Shown here in pieces: positions 32,525 to 41,060 of a DNA stretch of 64,000 bases (position 1 is the first letter of the stretch; every line of letters starts with the position of its first letter). The stretch is taken from assembly GCF_900637185.1 (NCBI RefSeq), contig NZ_LR134352.1:1302001-1366000 (forward strand). Reading direction: 5' to 3'. This DNA is from Nocardia asteroides (GTDB lineage Bacteria; Actinomycetota; Actinomycetes; Mycobacteriales; Mycobacteriaceae). The position numbers and the translations under genes were made by a program. Below the pieces are notes generated by a model. That model was not told the origin of the DNA. It ran no database searches and saw only the letters and a list, made by a program, of their open reading frames with translations.

Positions 32525-33724
32525 ATGGATACCAATCGGTTCGTTGCCGCACTGCAGGGCGGGCTCGGGCGCAAGCTCGCCGCGCTCGCGCTGGTCGGCC
32601 TGCTCGTCGCGGGCGCCTCGCTCGCGCTCGCGCTGTTCCAAGGCGCGTTCACCAATACCGCTGTGGTGCTGGTCGACACGCCACGCACCGGCCTGGTCCT
32701 GGACCCCGATGCCAAGGTGAAGGTGCGCGGCGTCGAGATCGGCCGGGTCGCCGACATCGCCCTGCACGACGACGGCGCCCAGCTGCGCCTGGAAGTCGAC
32801 CCCGACCAGCTGAAGCTGGTGCCGTCCAACGCCGGCGTCGACATCCGCTCGACCACGGTGTTCGGCGCCAAGTACGTGAACTTCGTCGTCCCCGAGCAGC
32901 CGTCCGCGACGGCGCTGGCCCCGGGCAGCACCGTGGCCGCGAGCTCGGTGACCGTCGAGTTCAACACGCTGTTCCAGCACCTGTCCGACGTGCTCGCCCA
33001 GGTGGAGCCGGAGAAGCTCAACGCGACGCTGACCGCGCTCGGTACGGCGCTGGAAGGTCGCGGCGACAAGCTCGGCGACCTGCTGGTGCGTTCGGATCGC
33101 TATCTGCGCGAACTCAATCCGTACCTGCCCACCCTGCAGTCCGACCTGGACAAGACCGCCGCGGTGACCGGCCTCTACGCCGAGGTCACCGACCCGCTGC
33201 TGCGCACCGTCGACAACGCGACGGTCACCTCGCAGACCATCTCCGAGATGCAGGCTCAGCTCGACAACGTGCTGGTCAACGTGACCGGCCTGTCCGACAC
33301 GGTGGGTTCGGTCCTGCGCGAGAACGAACATGACCTCGTGACCGCGCTCGACCTGCTGCGGCCGACGACCGCCCTGCTGTTCGAGTACGCGCCCGCGCTG
33401 GGCTGCGTCATCGACGGCCTCGGCCCGCTGATGCCGATCGCCGAGGACATGATGGGCGGGCTGCTGCCGGGTGTCGGCATGAACGCCAGCTTCATGCTCG
33501 GCGCCCAGCCCTACACCTATCCGAACGACCTGCCCAAGGTGAACGCCACCGGCGGCCCGCGCTGCGAGGGCGTGGTGGACCGGGTCCCGGAGAGCCACTC
33601 GGACTACCTGGTGACCGACACCAGCCAGGGCGCGGTGTACACGCCGAACACCCAGCACGAATTCCACGGTGTACCAAAGGTATTCCAGTTGCTGCTGGAC
33701 GGACTGCCGGGAGTGACGCGGTGA
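32525..33724 (+). CDS. mce4A: Mce4A, sterol-import MCE protein
   Basis: 399 aa: an N-terminal signal-anchor (LAALALVGLLVAGASLALAL), one MCE/MlaD domain (TGLVLDPDAKVKVRGVEIGR ... TTVFGAKYVNFVVP, residues about 45-135) and a long helical region with the conserved tail FMLGAQPYTYPNDLPKV. It forms part of the periplasmic Mce4 hexameric tube or tunnel for cholesterol and related sterols. Its stop overlaps mce4B by ATGA-type coupling (GTGA). Confidence 0.93.
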   Translation: MDTNRFVAALQGGLGRKLAALALVGLLVAGASLALALFQGAFTNTAVVLVDTPRTGLVLDPDAKVKVRGVEIGRVADIALHDDGAQLRLEVDPDQLKLVPSNAGVDIRSTTVFGAKYVNFVVPEQPSATALAPGSTVAASSVTVEFNTLFQHLSDVLAQVEPEKLNATLTALGTALEGRGDKLGDLLVRSDRYLRELNPYLPTLQSDLDKTAAVTGLYAEVTDPLLRTVDNATVTSQTISEMQAQLDNVLVNVTGLSDTVGSVLRENEHDLVTALDLLRPTTALLFEYAPALGCVIDGLGPLMPIAEDMMGGLLPGVGMNASFMLGAQPYTYPNDLPKVNATGGPRCEGVVDRVPESHSDYLVTDTSQGAVYTPNTQHEFHGVPKVFQLLLDGLPGVTR

Positions 33725-34749
33725 GGAACACGGGAACGACGATCAAACTGGCGATCTTCACCGTGGTGATGACGCTGGTGTTCGCCGGCCTGGCGATCGT
33801 CCTGAGTCAGGCGCGGTTCTCCAGCGAGAACGGCTATCGCGCGGTGTTCACCAGTTCCTCGGGCATGCTGCCCGGCGCCAAGGTGCGCATCGCCGGCGTG
33901 CCGGTGGGCTCGGTGACCTCGGTGAAGGTCGGCGACGACAACTTCGCGCACGTCGAATTCGACGTCGACAGCAAGTACGCGGTGCTGGCCAGCACCCGTG
34001 CGGCGATCAAGTACGAGAACCTCGTCGGCGACCGCTACATGGAACTGCTCGAAGGTCCCGGCTCGGCGCGGCGGCTCTCCGACGGCGACACCATCAGCCG
34101 CGAGCAGACTTCGCCCGCACTGGATCTGGACCTGCTGCTCGGCGGCTTCAAGCCGCTGCTGCGCGGGCTCGATCCGGCCCAGGTGAACGACCTCACCGCG
34201 GCGCTGTTGCAGATCTTCCAGGGCCAGGGCGGCACCCTGGTGTCGCTGCTGAACAGCGGCGGCGGCTTCGCCAAGACCCTGGCCGACCGGGACGCGCTGA
34301 TCGGCAGCGTGATCGACAACCTCAACATCGTGCTCGGCACCATCGCCGACCGCGGCGACCAGTTCGCCACCACCATCGACGAGCTGCAGCGCCTGGTCAG
34401 CGACCTGTCCGCGCAGCGCGACCCGATCGGCAACGCGCTGCCGCGGATCGCGGGCGCCACCCAGGAACTCAACGACCTGCTGGTGCAGGCCCGTCCCGAT
34501 CTGCGCAACACCATCGAACAGACCGGCAGGCTCGCCACCAACCTCGACGAGGGTTCCGATCACATCGAGTGGGTGCTCGGAAAACTGCCGGACACCTACA
34601 AGAAGCTCATCCGGATCGGTGCCTACGGCTCCTTCCTGCAGCTGTACATCTGCGGTACCAACTTCCTGGTCAGCGGTCCCAACGGCCAGCCGATGGAAAT
34701 TCACGCGCCGGGTCTGCAGGCGACCGGAAGGTGCACGCCCAATGAATGA
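33721..34749 (+). CDS. mce4B: Mce4B, sterol-import MCE protein
   Basis: 342 aa, GTG start overlapping the mce4A stop. N-terminal membrane anchor (TIKLAIFTVVMTLVFAGLAI), MCE domain (SGMLPGAKVRIAGVPVGSVT ... YENLVGDRYMELLEG), helical domain, and the C-terminal cysteine-containing segment LQLYICGTNFLVSGPNGQP typical of MceB proteins. Coupled to mce4C by an 8-bp overlap. Confidence 0.92.
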   Translation: MRNTGTTIKLAIFTVVMTLVFAGLAIVLSQARFSSENGYRAVFTSSSGMLPGAKVRIAGVPVGSVTSVKVGDDNFAHVEFDVDSKYAVLASTRAAIKYENLVGDRYMELLEGPGSARRLSDGDTISREQTSPALDLDLLLGGFKPLLRGLDPAQVNDLTAALLQIFQGQGGTLVSLLNSGGGFAKTLADRDALIGSVIDNLNIVLGTIADRGDQFATTIDELQRLVSDLSAQRDPIGNALPRIAGATQELNDLLVQARPDLRNTIEQTGRLATNLDEGSDHIEWVLGKLPDTYKKLIRIGAYGSFLQLYICGTNFLVSGPNGQPMEIHAPGLQATGRCTPNE

Positions 34750-35809
34750 GAACAAATCGTCGGCGGCGACGATCGGCATCGTCGGTGTGGTGCTGGCGGT
34801 GACGATCTCGCTCGCGACGCTGCAATTCACCGAGCTGCCCTTCATCCGCTCGGGCGCGACGTTCACCGCGAACTTCCTCGACGCGGGCGGCCTGGTCCCG
34901 GGCGACCCGGTGCACGTGGCCGGGGTGCGTTCCGGTGAGGTGCGCCAGGTCAGCCTCGACGGTGACAAGGTGCTGGTGAAGTTCGACCTCGACGAGTCGA
35001 TCGTGCTGGGCGAGAAGACCACCGCCGCGATCAAGACGAACACGGTGCTCGGCCGCAAGTCCCTCGACGTGGTGCCCACCGGCCCCGGCGCGATCGACGC
35101 CGACGACACCATTCCGCTCGAGCGCACCACCTCGCCCTATTCGCTCAACGAAGCGCTGAGCGACCTCGGCGGCACCGTGCGCGATCTCGACCTGGATCAG
35201 GTGGACCAGACCCTGGACACGCTGTCGGCGGCCTTCGCCGACACACCGGGTCCGCTGCGCAACGCGCTCGACGGCGTCACCGCGCTCTCGCGCAGCATCA
35301 ACGTGCGTGATCAGGCGCTGACCGATCTGCTGGCCCGGGCCCAGAACGTCACCAAGATCCTGGCCGACCGCAGCACCCAGCTCAACACGCTGCTCATCGA
35401 CGGCAACGAACTGCTCGGCGAACTCGACCGGCGGCGCGCCGCGATCAACCAGCTCGTCGTCTACATCGACGACGTGGCCAAGCAGCTCTCTGGTCTGGTC
35501 GCCGACAACGAGCCGCAGATGCGTCCCACGCTGGACCGCCTGAACTCGGTGCTCGCGCTGCTGCAGCGCAACGAGCAGAACCTCAACGAGGCGCTCGACG
35601 GTCTCGGCCCCTACGCCGCCGCGCTCGGTGAACAGGTCGGCAACGGCCCCTGGTTCAACGCCTACGTGGTGAACGCGACCAGTACCGAGCTGCGTCCCCT
35701 CGTCGACGCCCTGGTCTGGCCGGAACAGGTGCCGCAGGACCTGATCGACATCTTCACCAACCCGAGGACGCCCTACATCGCTCCTGCCGAGGAGGATCCC
35801 CCGCGATGA
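34742..35809 (+). CDS. mce4C: Mce4C, sterol-import MCE protein
   Basis: 355 aa. The N-terminal anchor AATIGIVGVVLAVTISLATL, the MCE domain (LDAGGLVPGDPVHVAGVRSG ... TNTVLGRKSLDVVP) and the long coiled helical domain (residues about 130-310) are clear. The ATG at 34742 is preferred over the earlier frame opening because MNENKSSAAT leads directly into the anchor. It overlaps mce4B by 8 bp and mce4D by 4 bp. Confidence 0.92.
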   Translation: MNENKSSAATIGIVGVVLAVTISLATLQFTELPFIRSGATFTANFLDAGGLVPGDPVHVAGVRSGEVRQVSLDGDKVLVKFDLDESIVLGEKTTAAIKTNTVLGRKSLDVVPTGPGAIDADDTIPLERTTSPYSLNEALSDLGGTVRDLDLDQVDQTLDTLSAAFADTPGPLRNALDGVTALSRSINVRDQALTDLLARAQNVTKILADRSTQLNTLLIDGNELLGELDRRRAAINQLVVYIDDVAKQLSGLVADNEPQMRPTLDRLNSVLALLQRNEQNLNEALDGLGPYAAALGEQVGNGPWFNAYVVNATSTELRPLVDALVWPEQVPQDLIDIFTNPRTPYIAPAEEDPPR

Positions 35810-37068
35810 GCATGAGCCAGCAGGTGCGCGGGTTGCCGCGCTGGACGATCGCGGTGGCGGTGGTGGTGATCGTGGCCTTGGTCGCGGTGGCCGTCTACCT
35901 CGTCACGGGCGCCGGGAAGAACAAGGTGACCGCGTCGTTCACTTCCACGACCGGTCTGTACGCCGGCGACGAGGTGCGGGTCCTCGGCGTCACCGTCGGC
36001 AGCATCGACTCGATCGAACCGGGCAAGGGTCAGGTGCGGGTGCGGATGAGCATCGACAGCGATGTCGACCTGCCCGCCGACGCGCGGGCCGTGATCATCG
36101 CGCCGTCGCTGGTGTCGGCGCGTTTCGTGCAGATCGCGCCCGGCTACAGCGGTGGCCCGAAACTGGCCGACGGCGCCCAGATTCCGCTCGAGCGCACCGC
36201 GGTTCCGGTGGAGTGGGACGAGATCAAGGCCGAGCTGACCAAACTGTCGACGGCGCTGGGTCCGGTCGGTGACGACAAACAGGGCTCCTTCGGCCGCTTC
36301 GTCGACACCGCGGCCGAGAACCTGGACGGGAACGGGCAGAAGTTCCGCGACACCCTGCGCGAACTGTCCGCGACCATGACCACTCTGTCCGACGGCCGGA
36401 CCGACCTGTTCGGCACCATCCGCAACCTGCAGAAGTTCGTCGAGGTGCTCTCGGCGAGCAACGAGCAGATCGTGCAGTTCAGCGGCAGGCTCGCTTCGGT
36501 GTCCTCGGTCCTGGCCGGCGCGTCGGCGGAACTCGGCGCTGGCCTGGACAGCCTCGATGTGGCGCTCGCCGATGTGAAGCGATTCCTCGACGGCACCGGT
36601 GGTGAACTGACCGAGGGCGTGGAGAAGCTCGCCGACGTCACCCAGACCCTGGTCGACAAGCGGCCCCAGATCGAGCAGGTGCTGCACTCCGGCCCGACCG
36701 CGATGGTGAACTTCTACCAGCTCTACAAGCCGGCGCAGGGCTCGCTCACCGGCGCTGTCGCCCTGAACAACTCCGCCAGCCCGCTCAGCTTCCTGTGCGG
36801 TTCGGTCCGGGCGCTGGAGAACAACAACTCCGACAAGTCCGCGGATCTGTGCGCGGAGTTCCTGGCGCCGGTGATCAGCTCGCTGGCGATGAACTACGTG
36901 CCGATCATGACCAACCCGGCCAGCGGCGTCACCGCCTTCCCGGATCAGCTGGTGTACAGCGACCCGAGCCTGGAGGGCGCGGGCCAGCCGAACTCGGCGC
37001 CGGCCGCCGCCCCGATCACCGTGCCCGAAGGTCTTGCCGGGCTTGCCGTTCCAGGAGGACATCGATGA
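35806..37068 (+). CDS. mce4D: Mce4D, sterol-import MCE protein
   Basis: 420 aa: anchor WTIAVAVVVIVALVAVAVYL, MCE domain (TTGLYAGDEVRVLGVTVGSI ... APSLVSARFVQIAPGY), helical domain and a C-terminal tail with conserved cysteines (PLSFLCGSVRALE, SADLCAEFLAPVISS). GAGGAGG lies 10 nt before the ATG. Overlaps mce4C and mce4E by ATGA. Confidence 0.92.
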   Translation: MSMSQQVRGLPRWTIAVAVVVIVALVAVAVYLVTGAGKNKVTASFTSTTGLYAGDEVRVLGVTVGSIDSIEPGKGQVRVRMSIDSDVDLPADARAVIIAPSLVSARFVQIAPGYSGGPKLADGAQIPLERTAVPVEWDEIKAELTKLSTALGPVGDDKQGSFGRFVDTAAENLDGNGQKFRDTLRELSATMTTLSDGRTDLFGTIRNLQKFVEVLSASNEQIVQFSGRLASVSSVLAGASAELGAGLDSLDVALADVKRFLDGTGGELTEGVEKLADVTQTLVDKRPQIEQVLHSGPTAMVNFYQLYKPAQGSLTGAVALNNSASPLSFLCGSVRALENNNSDKSADLCAEFLAPVISSLAMNYVPIMTNPASGVTAFPDQLVYSDPSLEGAGQPNSAPAAAPITVPEGLAGLAVPGGHR

Positions 37069-38285
37069 GGCGGCAACGCGCCCTCGCCGGGCTGGCCGTC
37101 GGCGTCGCCGTCGCGCTCGGCACCACCGGCTGTCAGTTCGACGGGCTCAACTCCCTGCCCATGCCCGGTTCCGAGGGCCGCATGGCCGGCTCCTACACCG
37201 TGCGGATCCAGATGCCCAATGTCACCACCCTGACCCGGAATTCGCCGGTGCGGGTGGACGACGTCGAGGTCGGCAATGTCACCGGGATCGAGGTCGAGGG
37301 CTGGCACGCGCTGGTGACGGTCTCGCTCAACCCCGATGTGCGCCTGCCCGCCAACGCGGTCGCCAAGATCGGCCAGACCAGTCTGCTCGGCAGCAACCAC
37401 GTCGAGCTGTCCGAGCCGACGACGGTCGCGCCGACCGGGCAGCTGCGCGACGGCGACGTCATCCCGCTCGACCGGGCCGGCGCCTATCCGACCACCGAGC
37501 AGGTGCTGTCGTCGTTGTCGGTGGTGCTCAACGGCGGCGGTATCGCGCAGCTCGAGACCATCACCACCGAACTGAACGCGATGGTGAACGGCCGCGAGGC
37601 TGAGATCGCCGACCTGCTGCCGCAGCTCAACGAGCTGACCACCGGCCTGGAGCGCCAGACCGGCAGCATCATCGCGGCGATGGAAGGCCTGGACCAGCTC
37701 TCGGTGCGCCTGGCCGGCCAGCGTGACGTGATCGCCGAGGCGATCGAGCAGATCCATCCCGCGCTCACCGCGCTCGCCGACCGGTCGGCGAGCATCACCA
37801 CCGCGATCACCGCGCTGGGCGAGCTCGGCGACGTCAGCGAGCGGCTCATCAAGACGAGCGGCGACGACCTGGTGGCCAACCTGCGCAGCCTCGGCCCCGT
37901 GCTGAAGACGCTGGCCGACACCGGGAACAACCTGATCCAGGCGCTCGGCATCCTGCCGACCTTCCCGTTCCCGATCAAGAACATCGACAACGCGATCATG
38001 GGCGACTACATGAACTTGTTCATCACGTTCGACCTGACCGCGAGTCGTCTCGACAGCAACTGGCTCACCGGCACCCCGCTGGGCGGTCGCTTCGGCGGCG
38101 TCGAGGGCGTCGTCGGCTCGTTCGCGCCGTCGACCGCCACCGATACCGCCGACCCGGCCACCGCGCCGTTCGCGACCCCGGCGGCGCCCGCGCCGCTCAT
38201 CCCGGGGCTGCCCGCGATTCCCGGTCTGCCCGCGATTCCCGGTATCACCGCGCCGCTGCCCGGCCAGGAAGGGGCGGGTCGATGA
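37065..38285 (+). CDS. mce4E: Mce4E, MCE lipoprotein (LprN-like)
   Basis: 406 aa. The signal peptide ends in a lipobox (GTTGC), so the mature protein is lipid-anchored, as is normal for the E member of Mce operons. The MCE domain (NSPVRVDDVEVGNVTGIEVE ... KIGQTSLLGSNHVELSEP) and helical domain follow. The C-terminal 60 residues are Ala/Pro-rich and contain repeated GLPAIP units; this tail is variable in the family. CAGGAGG precedes the ATG by 7 nt. Confidence 0.92.
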   Translation: MRRQRALAGLAVGVAVALGTTGCQFDGLNSLPMPGSEGRMAGSYTVRIQMPNVTTLTRNSPVRVDDVEVGNVTGIEVEGWHALVTVSLNPDVRLPANAVAKIGQTSLLGSNHVELSEPTTVAPTGQLRDGDVIPLDRAGAYPTTEQVLSSLSVVLNGGGIAQLETITTELNAMVNGREAEIADLLPQLNELTTGLERQTGSIIAAMEGLDQLSVRLAGQRDVIAEAIEQIHPALTALADRSASITTAITALGELGDVSERLIKTSGDDLVANLRSLGPVLKTLADTGNNLIQALGILPTFPFPIKNIDNAIMGDYMNLFITFDLTASRLDSNWLTGTPLGGRFGGVEGVVGSFAPSTATDTADPATAPFATPAAPAPLIPGLPAIPGLPAIPGITAPLPGQEGAGR

Positions 38286-39707
38286 AACTCACCCGGTTCG
38301 TGCGAGTCCAGCTCGCGATCTTCGCGGTGCTCACGGTGATCGGTCTCGCCGTGATGAGTGCCACCTACCTGCAGTTGCCCGCGATGCTCGGCATCGGCCG
38401 GTACGCGGTGACCGTGCAGCTGGCCGCCACCGGGGGCCTGTATCCCACCGCGAACGTCTCCTACCGCGGGCAGAACATCGGCAAGGTCGAGGCGGTCCGC
38501 CTGACCACGGCCGGCGTCGAAGCCGATCTGTCGATCGACAGCGACTACAAGGTGCCCGCCGATTCCAGCGCCTGGGTGCGCAGTGTGTCGGCCATCGGCG
38601 AGCAGTACGTCGACCTGGTGCCGTCCGAGCAGCCCGCCGACGGGAACCTGCGTGACGGCTCGGTGATCCCCGAGCAGCGCACCCACCTGCCCCAGGATGT
38701 CGGCGCGATGCTGGACCAGGCCGACAAGCTGCTCGAGACGGTCGCCGACACCCGCCTGCGCCAGGTGATCGACGAGGCGTTCCTCGCGTTCAACGGCGCC
38801 GGTCCGGATCTGCAGCGGTTCATCGACTCGGCCGCACTGCTGGTGCAGCAGGCCGAGACCGATATCGAGCCCACCAAGAAGCTGCTCGACCAGATCGGTC
38901 CGCTGCTGGACACCCAGACCCGGTCCGCGGACGACATCCGTTCCTGGACAGCCGATCTGGCCACGGTCACCGATCAGCTGCGTGAGCACGACCCGGCCCT
39001 GCGAAACCTGTTGAACAACAGCCCTTCCGCGATGGAAACGGTGAACCAGCAGTTCCAGGACCTGCGTCCGACCCTGCCGCTGCTGGCCAGCAATCTGGTG
39101 AGCCTCGGGCAGGTCGGCGTGACGTACCACGCGAGCCTGGAACAGCTCATGGTCGTGTTCCCGCCGCTGATCGCGGCGCTGCGCACCGCCATTCGCGGCG
39201 CTGCGCACCGCCATTCGCGGCCCGGCGAAGTACGGCGTGATGGTCGACTTCATGACCGTCCTCAACGACCCGCCCGCCTGCACCACCGGCTTCCTGCCCG
39301 CGGACCAATGGCGTTCGCCCAGCGAACTGACCCCGATGGACACGCCGCCCGGGCTCTACTGCAAGGTGCCGCAGGACTCGAACATCGCGGTCCGCGGCAT
39401 CCGCAACACGCCGTGCATGGAATTCCCCGGCGTACGGGCACCCACGCCCGAACTGTGCCGGACGGGCTTCGTGCCGGAAGGCAACAACCCGCCGTTCGGA
39501 CCGGTCACCCCGGTCGCTCCGGCATCGGCACCGGCAGGCGCATCGACGGGCGGTGTGACCCCCGCCGCAGCGCGCCCCTATGATCCGTCCACGGGCAGCT
39601 ATCTGGGCACGGACGGACGCACGTACCGCCAAGGTGACATCGCCGCGGACGGCTCGGGCACCGTGCCGGCCAGCTGGCAGGCGATGTTGGAGGAGCAGCA
39701 ACGATGA
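38282..39707 (+). pseudogene. mce4F: mce4F, frameshifted by a 22-bp tandem duplication
   Basis: The first part is a normal MCE protein: anchor VQLAIFAVLTVIGLAVMSA, MCE domain (TGGLYPTANVSYRGQNIGKV ... SVSAIGEQYVDLVPSEQP) and helical domain to about residue 300 (FPPLIAALRTAIRG). There the 22-bp unit at 39171-39192 is repeated at 39193-39214. The frame then shifts and continues as arginine-rich nonsense to a stop at 39583. The true C-terminus (KYGVMVDFMTVLNDPPACTT ... PASWQAMLEEQQR) is intact in the next frame to 39707. Removing one copy restores a 467-aa protein. The downstream genes remain intact. A real mutation, a reversible slippage state or an assembly error are all possible. Confidence 0.88.
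39171..39214 (+). repeat. 22-bp tandem duplication inside mce4F
   Basis: Two exact copies of a 22-bp unit beginning tcgcggcgctgcgcaccgcc (39171-39192 and 39193-39214), followed by the first seven bases of a third. As 22 is not a multiple of three, the extra copy shifts the frame by one base. Confidence 0.97.
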
Positions 39708-40522
39708 ACGACAACGACAACCGCCGCCCGCGCAGGCGGGCCGCGCGCTCGGCCGGACCTCCGGTCGAGGAGGCGACGGCCGCGACGGTCAGCGTGAGCA
39801 AGAGCGAAACCGCATCACCGTCGGCGGACGCCACCGTGAAGATCGCCGGAACCTCGGTCACCGACGCGACAGCGAAGTCGGCCGACTCCGGGGACGCCAC
39901 GGTGAAGCTCTCCGACGCCACGGTGAAGGCTGCCGACCCGACGGTGAAATGGGCCGACGCCGCGGCGGAGTCGGAGGACGTCACCGTGAAGCTCGCGGCG
40001 AGCGAGCCGGCCGAACCCGCCGACCAGACGGCGCCGCGCGCCCGCGGCCGCGTCTTCGCGCTGGCCGCGGCGATCGTGCTCGTGCTCGCCCTGGTCGCCG
40101 GCGCGGGCTACACCGCCTTCACCGCCTACTCGGTGAACCGCGAGGAGGACCTGCGCGCGCAGTACACCGAGACCGCCCGCCAGGCGGTGCTGAACCTCAC
40201 CACCATCCGTGCCCAGACGGCCAAGGAGGACATCGACCGGATCCTGTCGGTGGCCTCCGGTGACTTCAAGACCGAGTTCGACGGTCGCGTCGACCCGTTC
40301 ATGGACGTCGTCAAGCAGGCGAATGTGGTCTCCAACGGTGAGGTCGTCGAGTCGGGCATCGTCACCGCCGACGCCGACTCCGCGCAGGTTCTCGTCGCCG
40401 CGAAGCAGACGGTGAGCAACAACGGCTCGCCCGAACCGCAGTCGCGGCAGTACCGGTTCCGGGTCACCGTGTCGAACGGCGATACCGGAATGACCGTGTC
40501 GAAGGTGGAGTTCGTCGGATGA
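39704..40522 (+). CDS. Mce-associated membrane protein with ATVK-repeat N-terminus
   Basis: 272 aa, like Rv3493c. The N-terminal 110 residues are cytoplasmic and low-complexity, with at least five degenerate copies of DATVK (SADATVKIAG, GDATVKLSDATVKAADPTVK, EDVTVKLAAS). One membrane helix (VFALAAAIVLVLALVAGAGY) is followed by a periplasmic SnoaL/VirB8-like domain (NREEDLRAQYTETARQAVLN ... VSKVEFVG). Such proteins stabilise Mce complexes in mycobacteria. The start overlaps the end of the restored mce4F frame by ATGA, which confirms where mce4F should end. Confidence 0.88.
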   Translation: MNDNDNRRPRRRAARSAGPPVEEATAATVSVSKSETASPSADATVKIAGTSVTDATAKSADSGDATVKLSDATVKAADPTVKWADAAAESEDVTVKLAASEPAEPADQTAPRARGRVFALAAAIVLVLALVAGAGYTAFTAYSVNREEDLRAQYTETARQAVLNLTTIRAQTAKEDIDRILSVASGDFKTEFDGRVDPFMDVVKQANVVSNGEVVESGIVTADADSAQVLVAAKQTVSNNGSPEPQSRQYRFRVTVSNGDTGMTVSKVEFVG

Positions 40523-41004
40523 GCCAGCGTATGAAGATCGTCTTCGGCGGCCTCGCCGTCCTCGGCCTGATCGCCGCGGTCGTCCTCGGCGTGAGCGGCT
40601 ATCAGCTCTGGCAGCACGACCGCACCGTGCAGGCTCGCGACGACGCGATGAGCACGGCGGGCCGCACGGTCAGCGCCATGTTCACCTACGAGCCCGCCAC
40701 CGTCGACACCGAGCTGCCCAAGGCGGCCGACGGGCTGACCGAGTCGTTCCGCGAGGACTACCTGAAGCTGATCAAGGAAGCCATCGCGCCGGGCGCCAAG
40801 GAGAAGCAGCTCACGGTCAAGGCCACCACCCAGGCCGAGGGCGTCGTCTCCGCCGAGCCCGAGCACGCCGTGGTGCTGCTCTACCTGAACCAGCTGACCA
40901 CCAGCAAGGACACCCCGAACGGCAACACCTCCGGCAGCCGGGTGCGGGTGTCGCTGGACAAGTCCGGTGACCGCTGGCTGGTCTCGCAGGTCACGCCGGT
41001 CTGA
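40519..41004 (+). CDS. Mce-associated membrane protein (Rv3492c-like)
   Basis: 161 aa: a short basic start, one membrane helix (IVFGGLAVLGLIAAVVLGVS) and a periplasmic domain (TVSAMFTYEPATVDTELPKA ... SGSRVRVSLDKSGDRWLVSQ) of the same VirB8-like type as the preceding protein. It overlaps that gene by ATGA and is the last gene of the mce4 operon. The bidirectional hairpin at 41034-41060 ends the transcript. Confidence 0.87.
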   Translation: MSQRMKIVFGGLAVLGLIAAVVLGVSGYQLWQHDRTVQARDDAMSTAGRTVSAMFTYEPATVDTELPKAADGLTESFREDYLKLIKEAIAPGAKEKQLTVKATTQAEGVVSAEPEHAVVLLYLNQLTTSKDTPNGNTSGSRVRVSLDKSGDRWLVSQVTPV

Positions 41005-41033
41005 CCCGGCCCGAAGTATCTCCTCCGTAGCCT

Positions 41034-41060
41034 CGGCCCGGCCTGACTCAGGCCGGGCCG
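41034..41060. terminator. Bidirectional terminator, mce4 operon / phoR
   Basis: Perfect 13-bp arms cggcccggcctga (41034-41046) and tcaggccgggccg (41048-41060) with a single-base centre. The right arm contains the phoR stop codon (41048-41050). Confidence 0.78.

Noticed and set aside
30922..33069. 715-codon open frame antisense to yrbE4A, yrbE4B and mce4A
   Set aside because: It mirrors the third-position GC bias of the mce4 genes; the translation is His/Asp/Arg-rich with no domains, and the sense genes are certain.
39217..39583. Extension of the first mce4F frame after the duplication
   Set aside because: Arginine-rich and unlike any MCE C-terminus, while the adjacent frame encodes the proper one; it is a result of the frameshift, not a variant tail.
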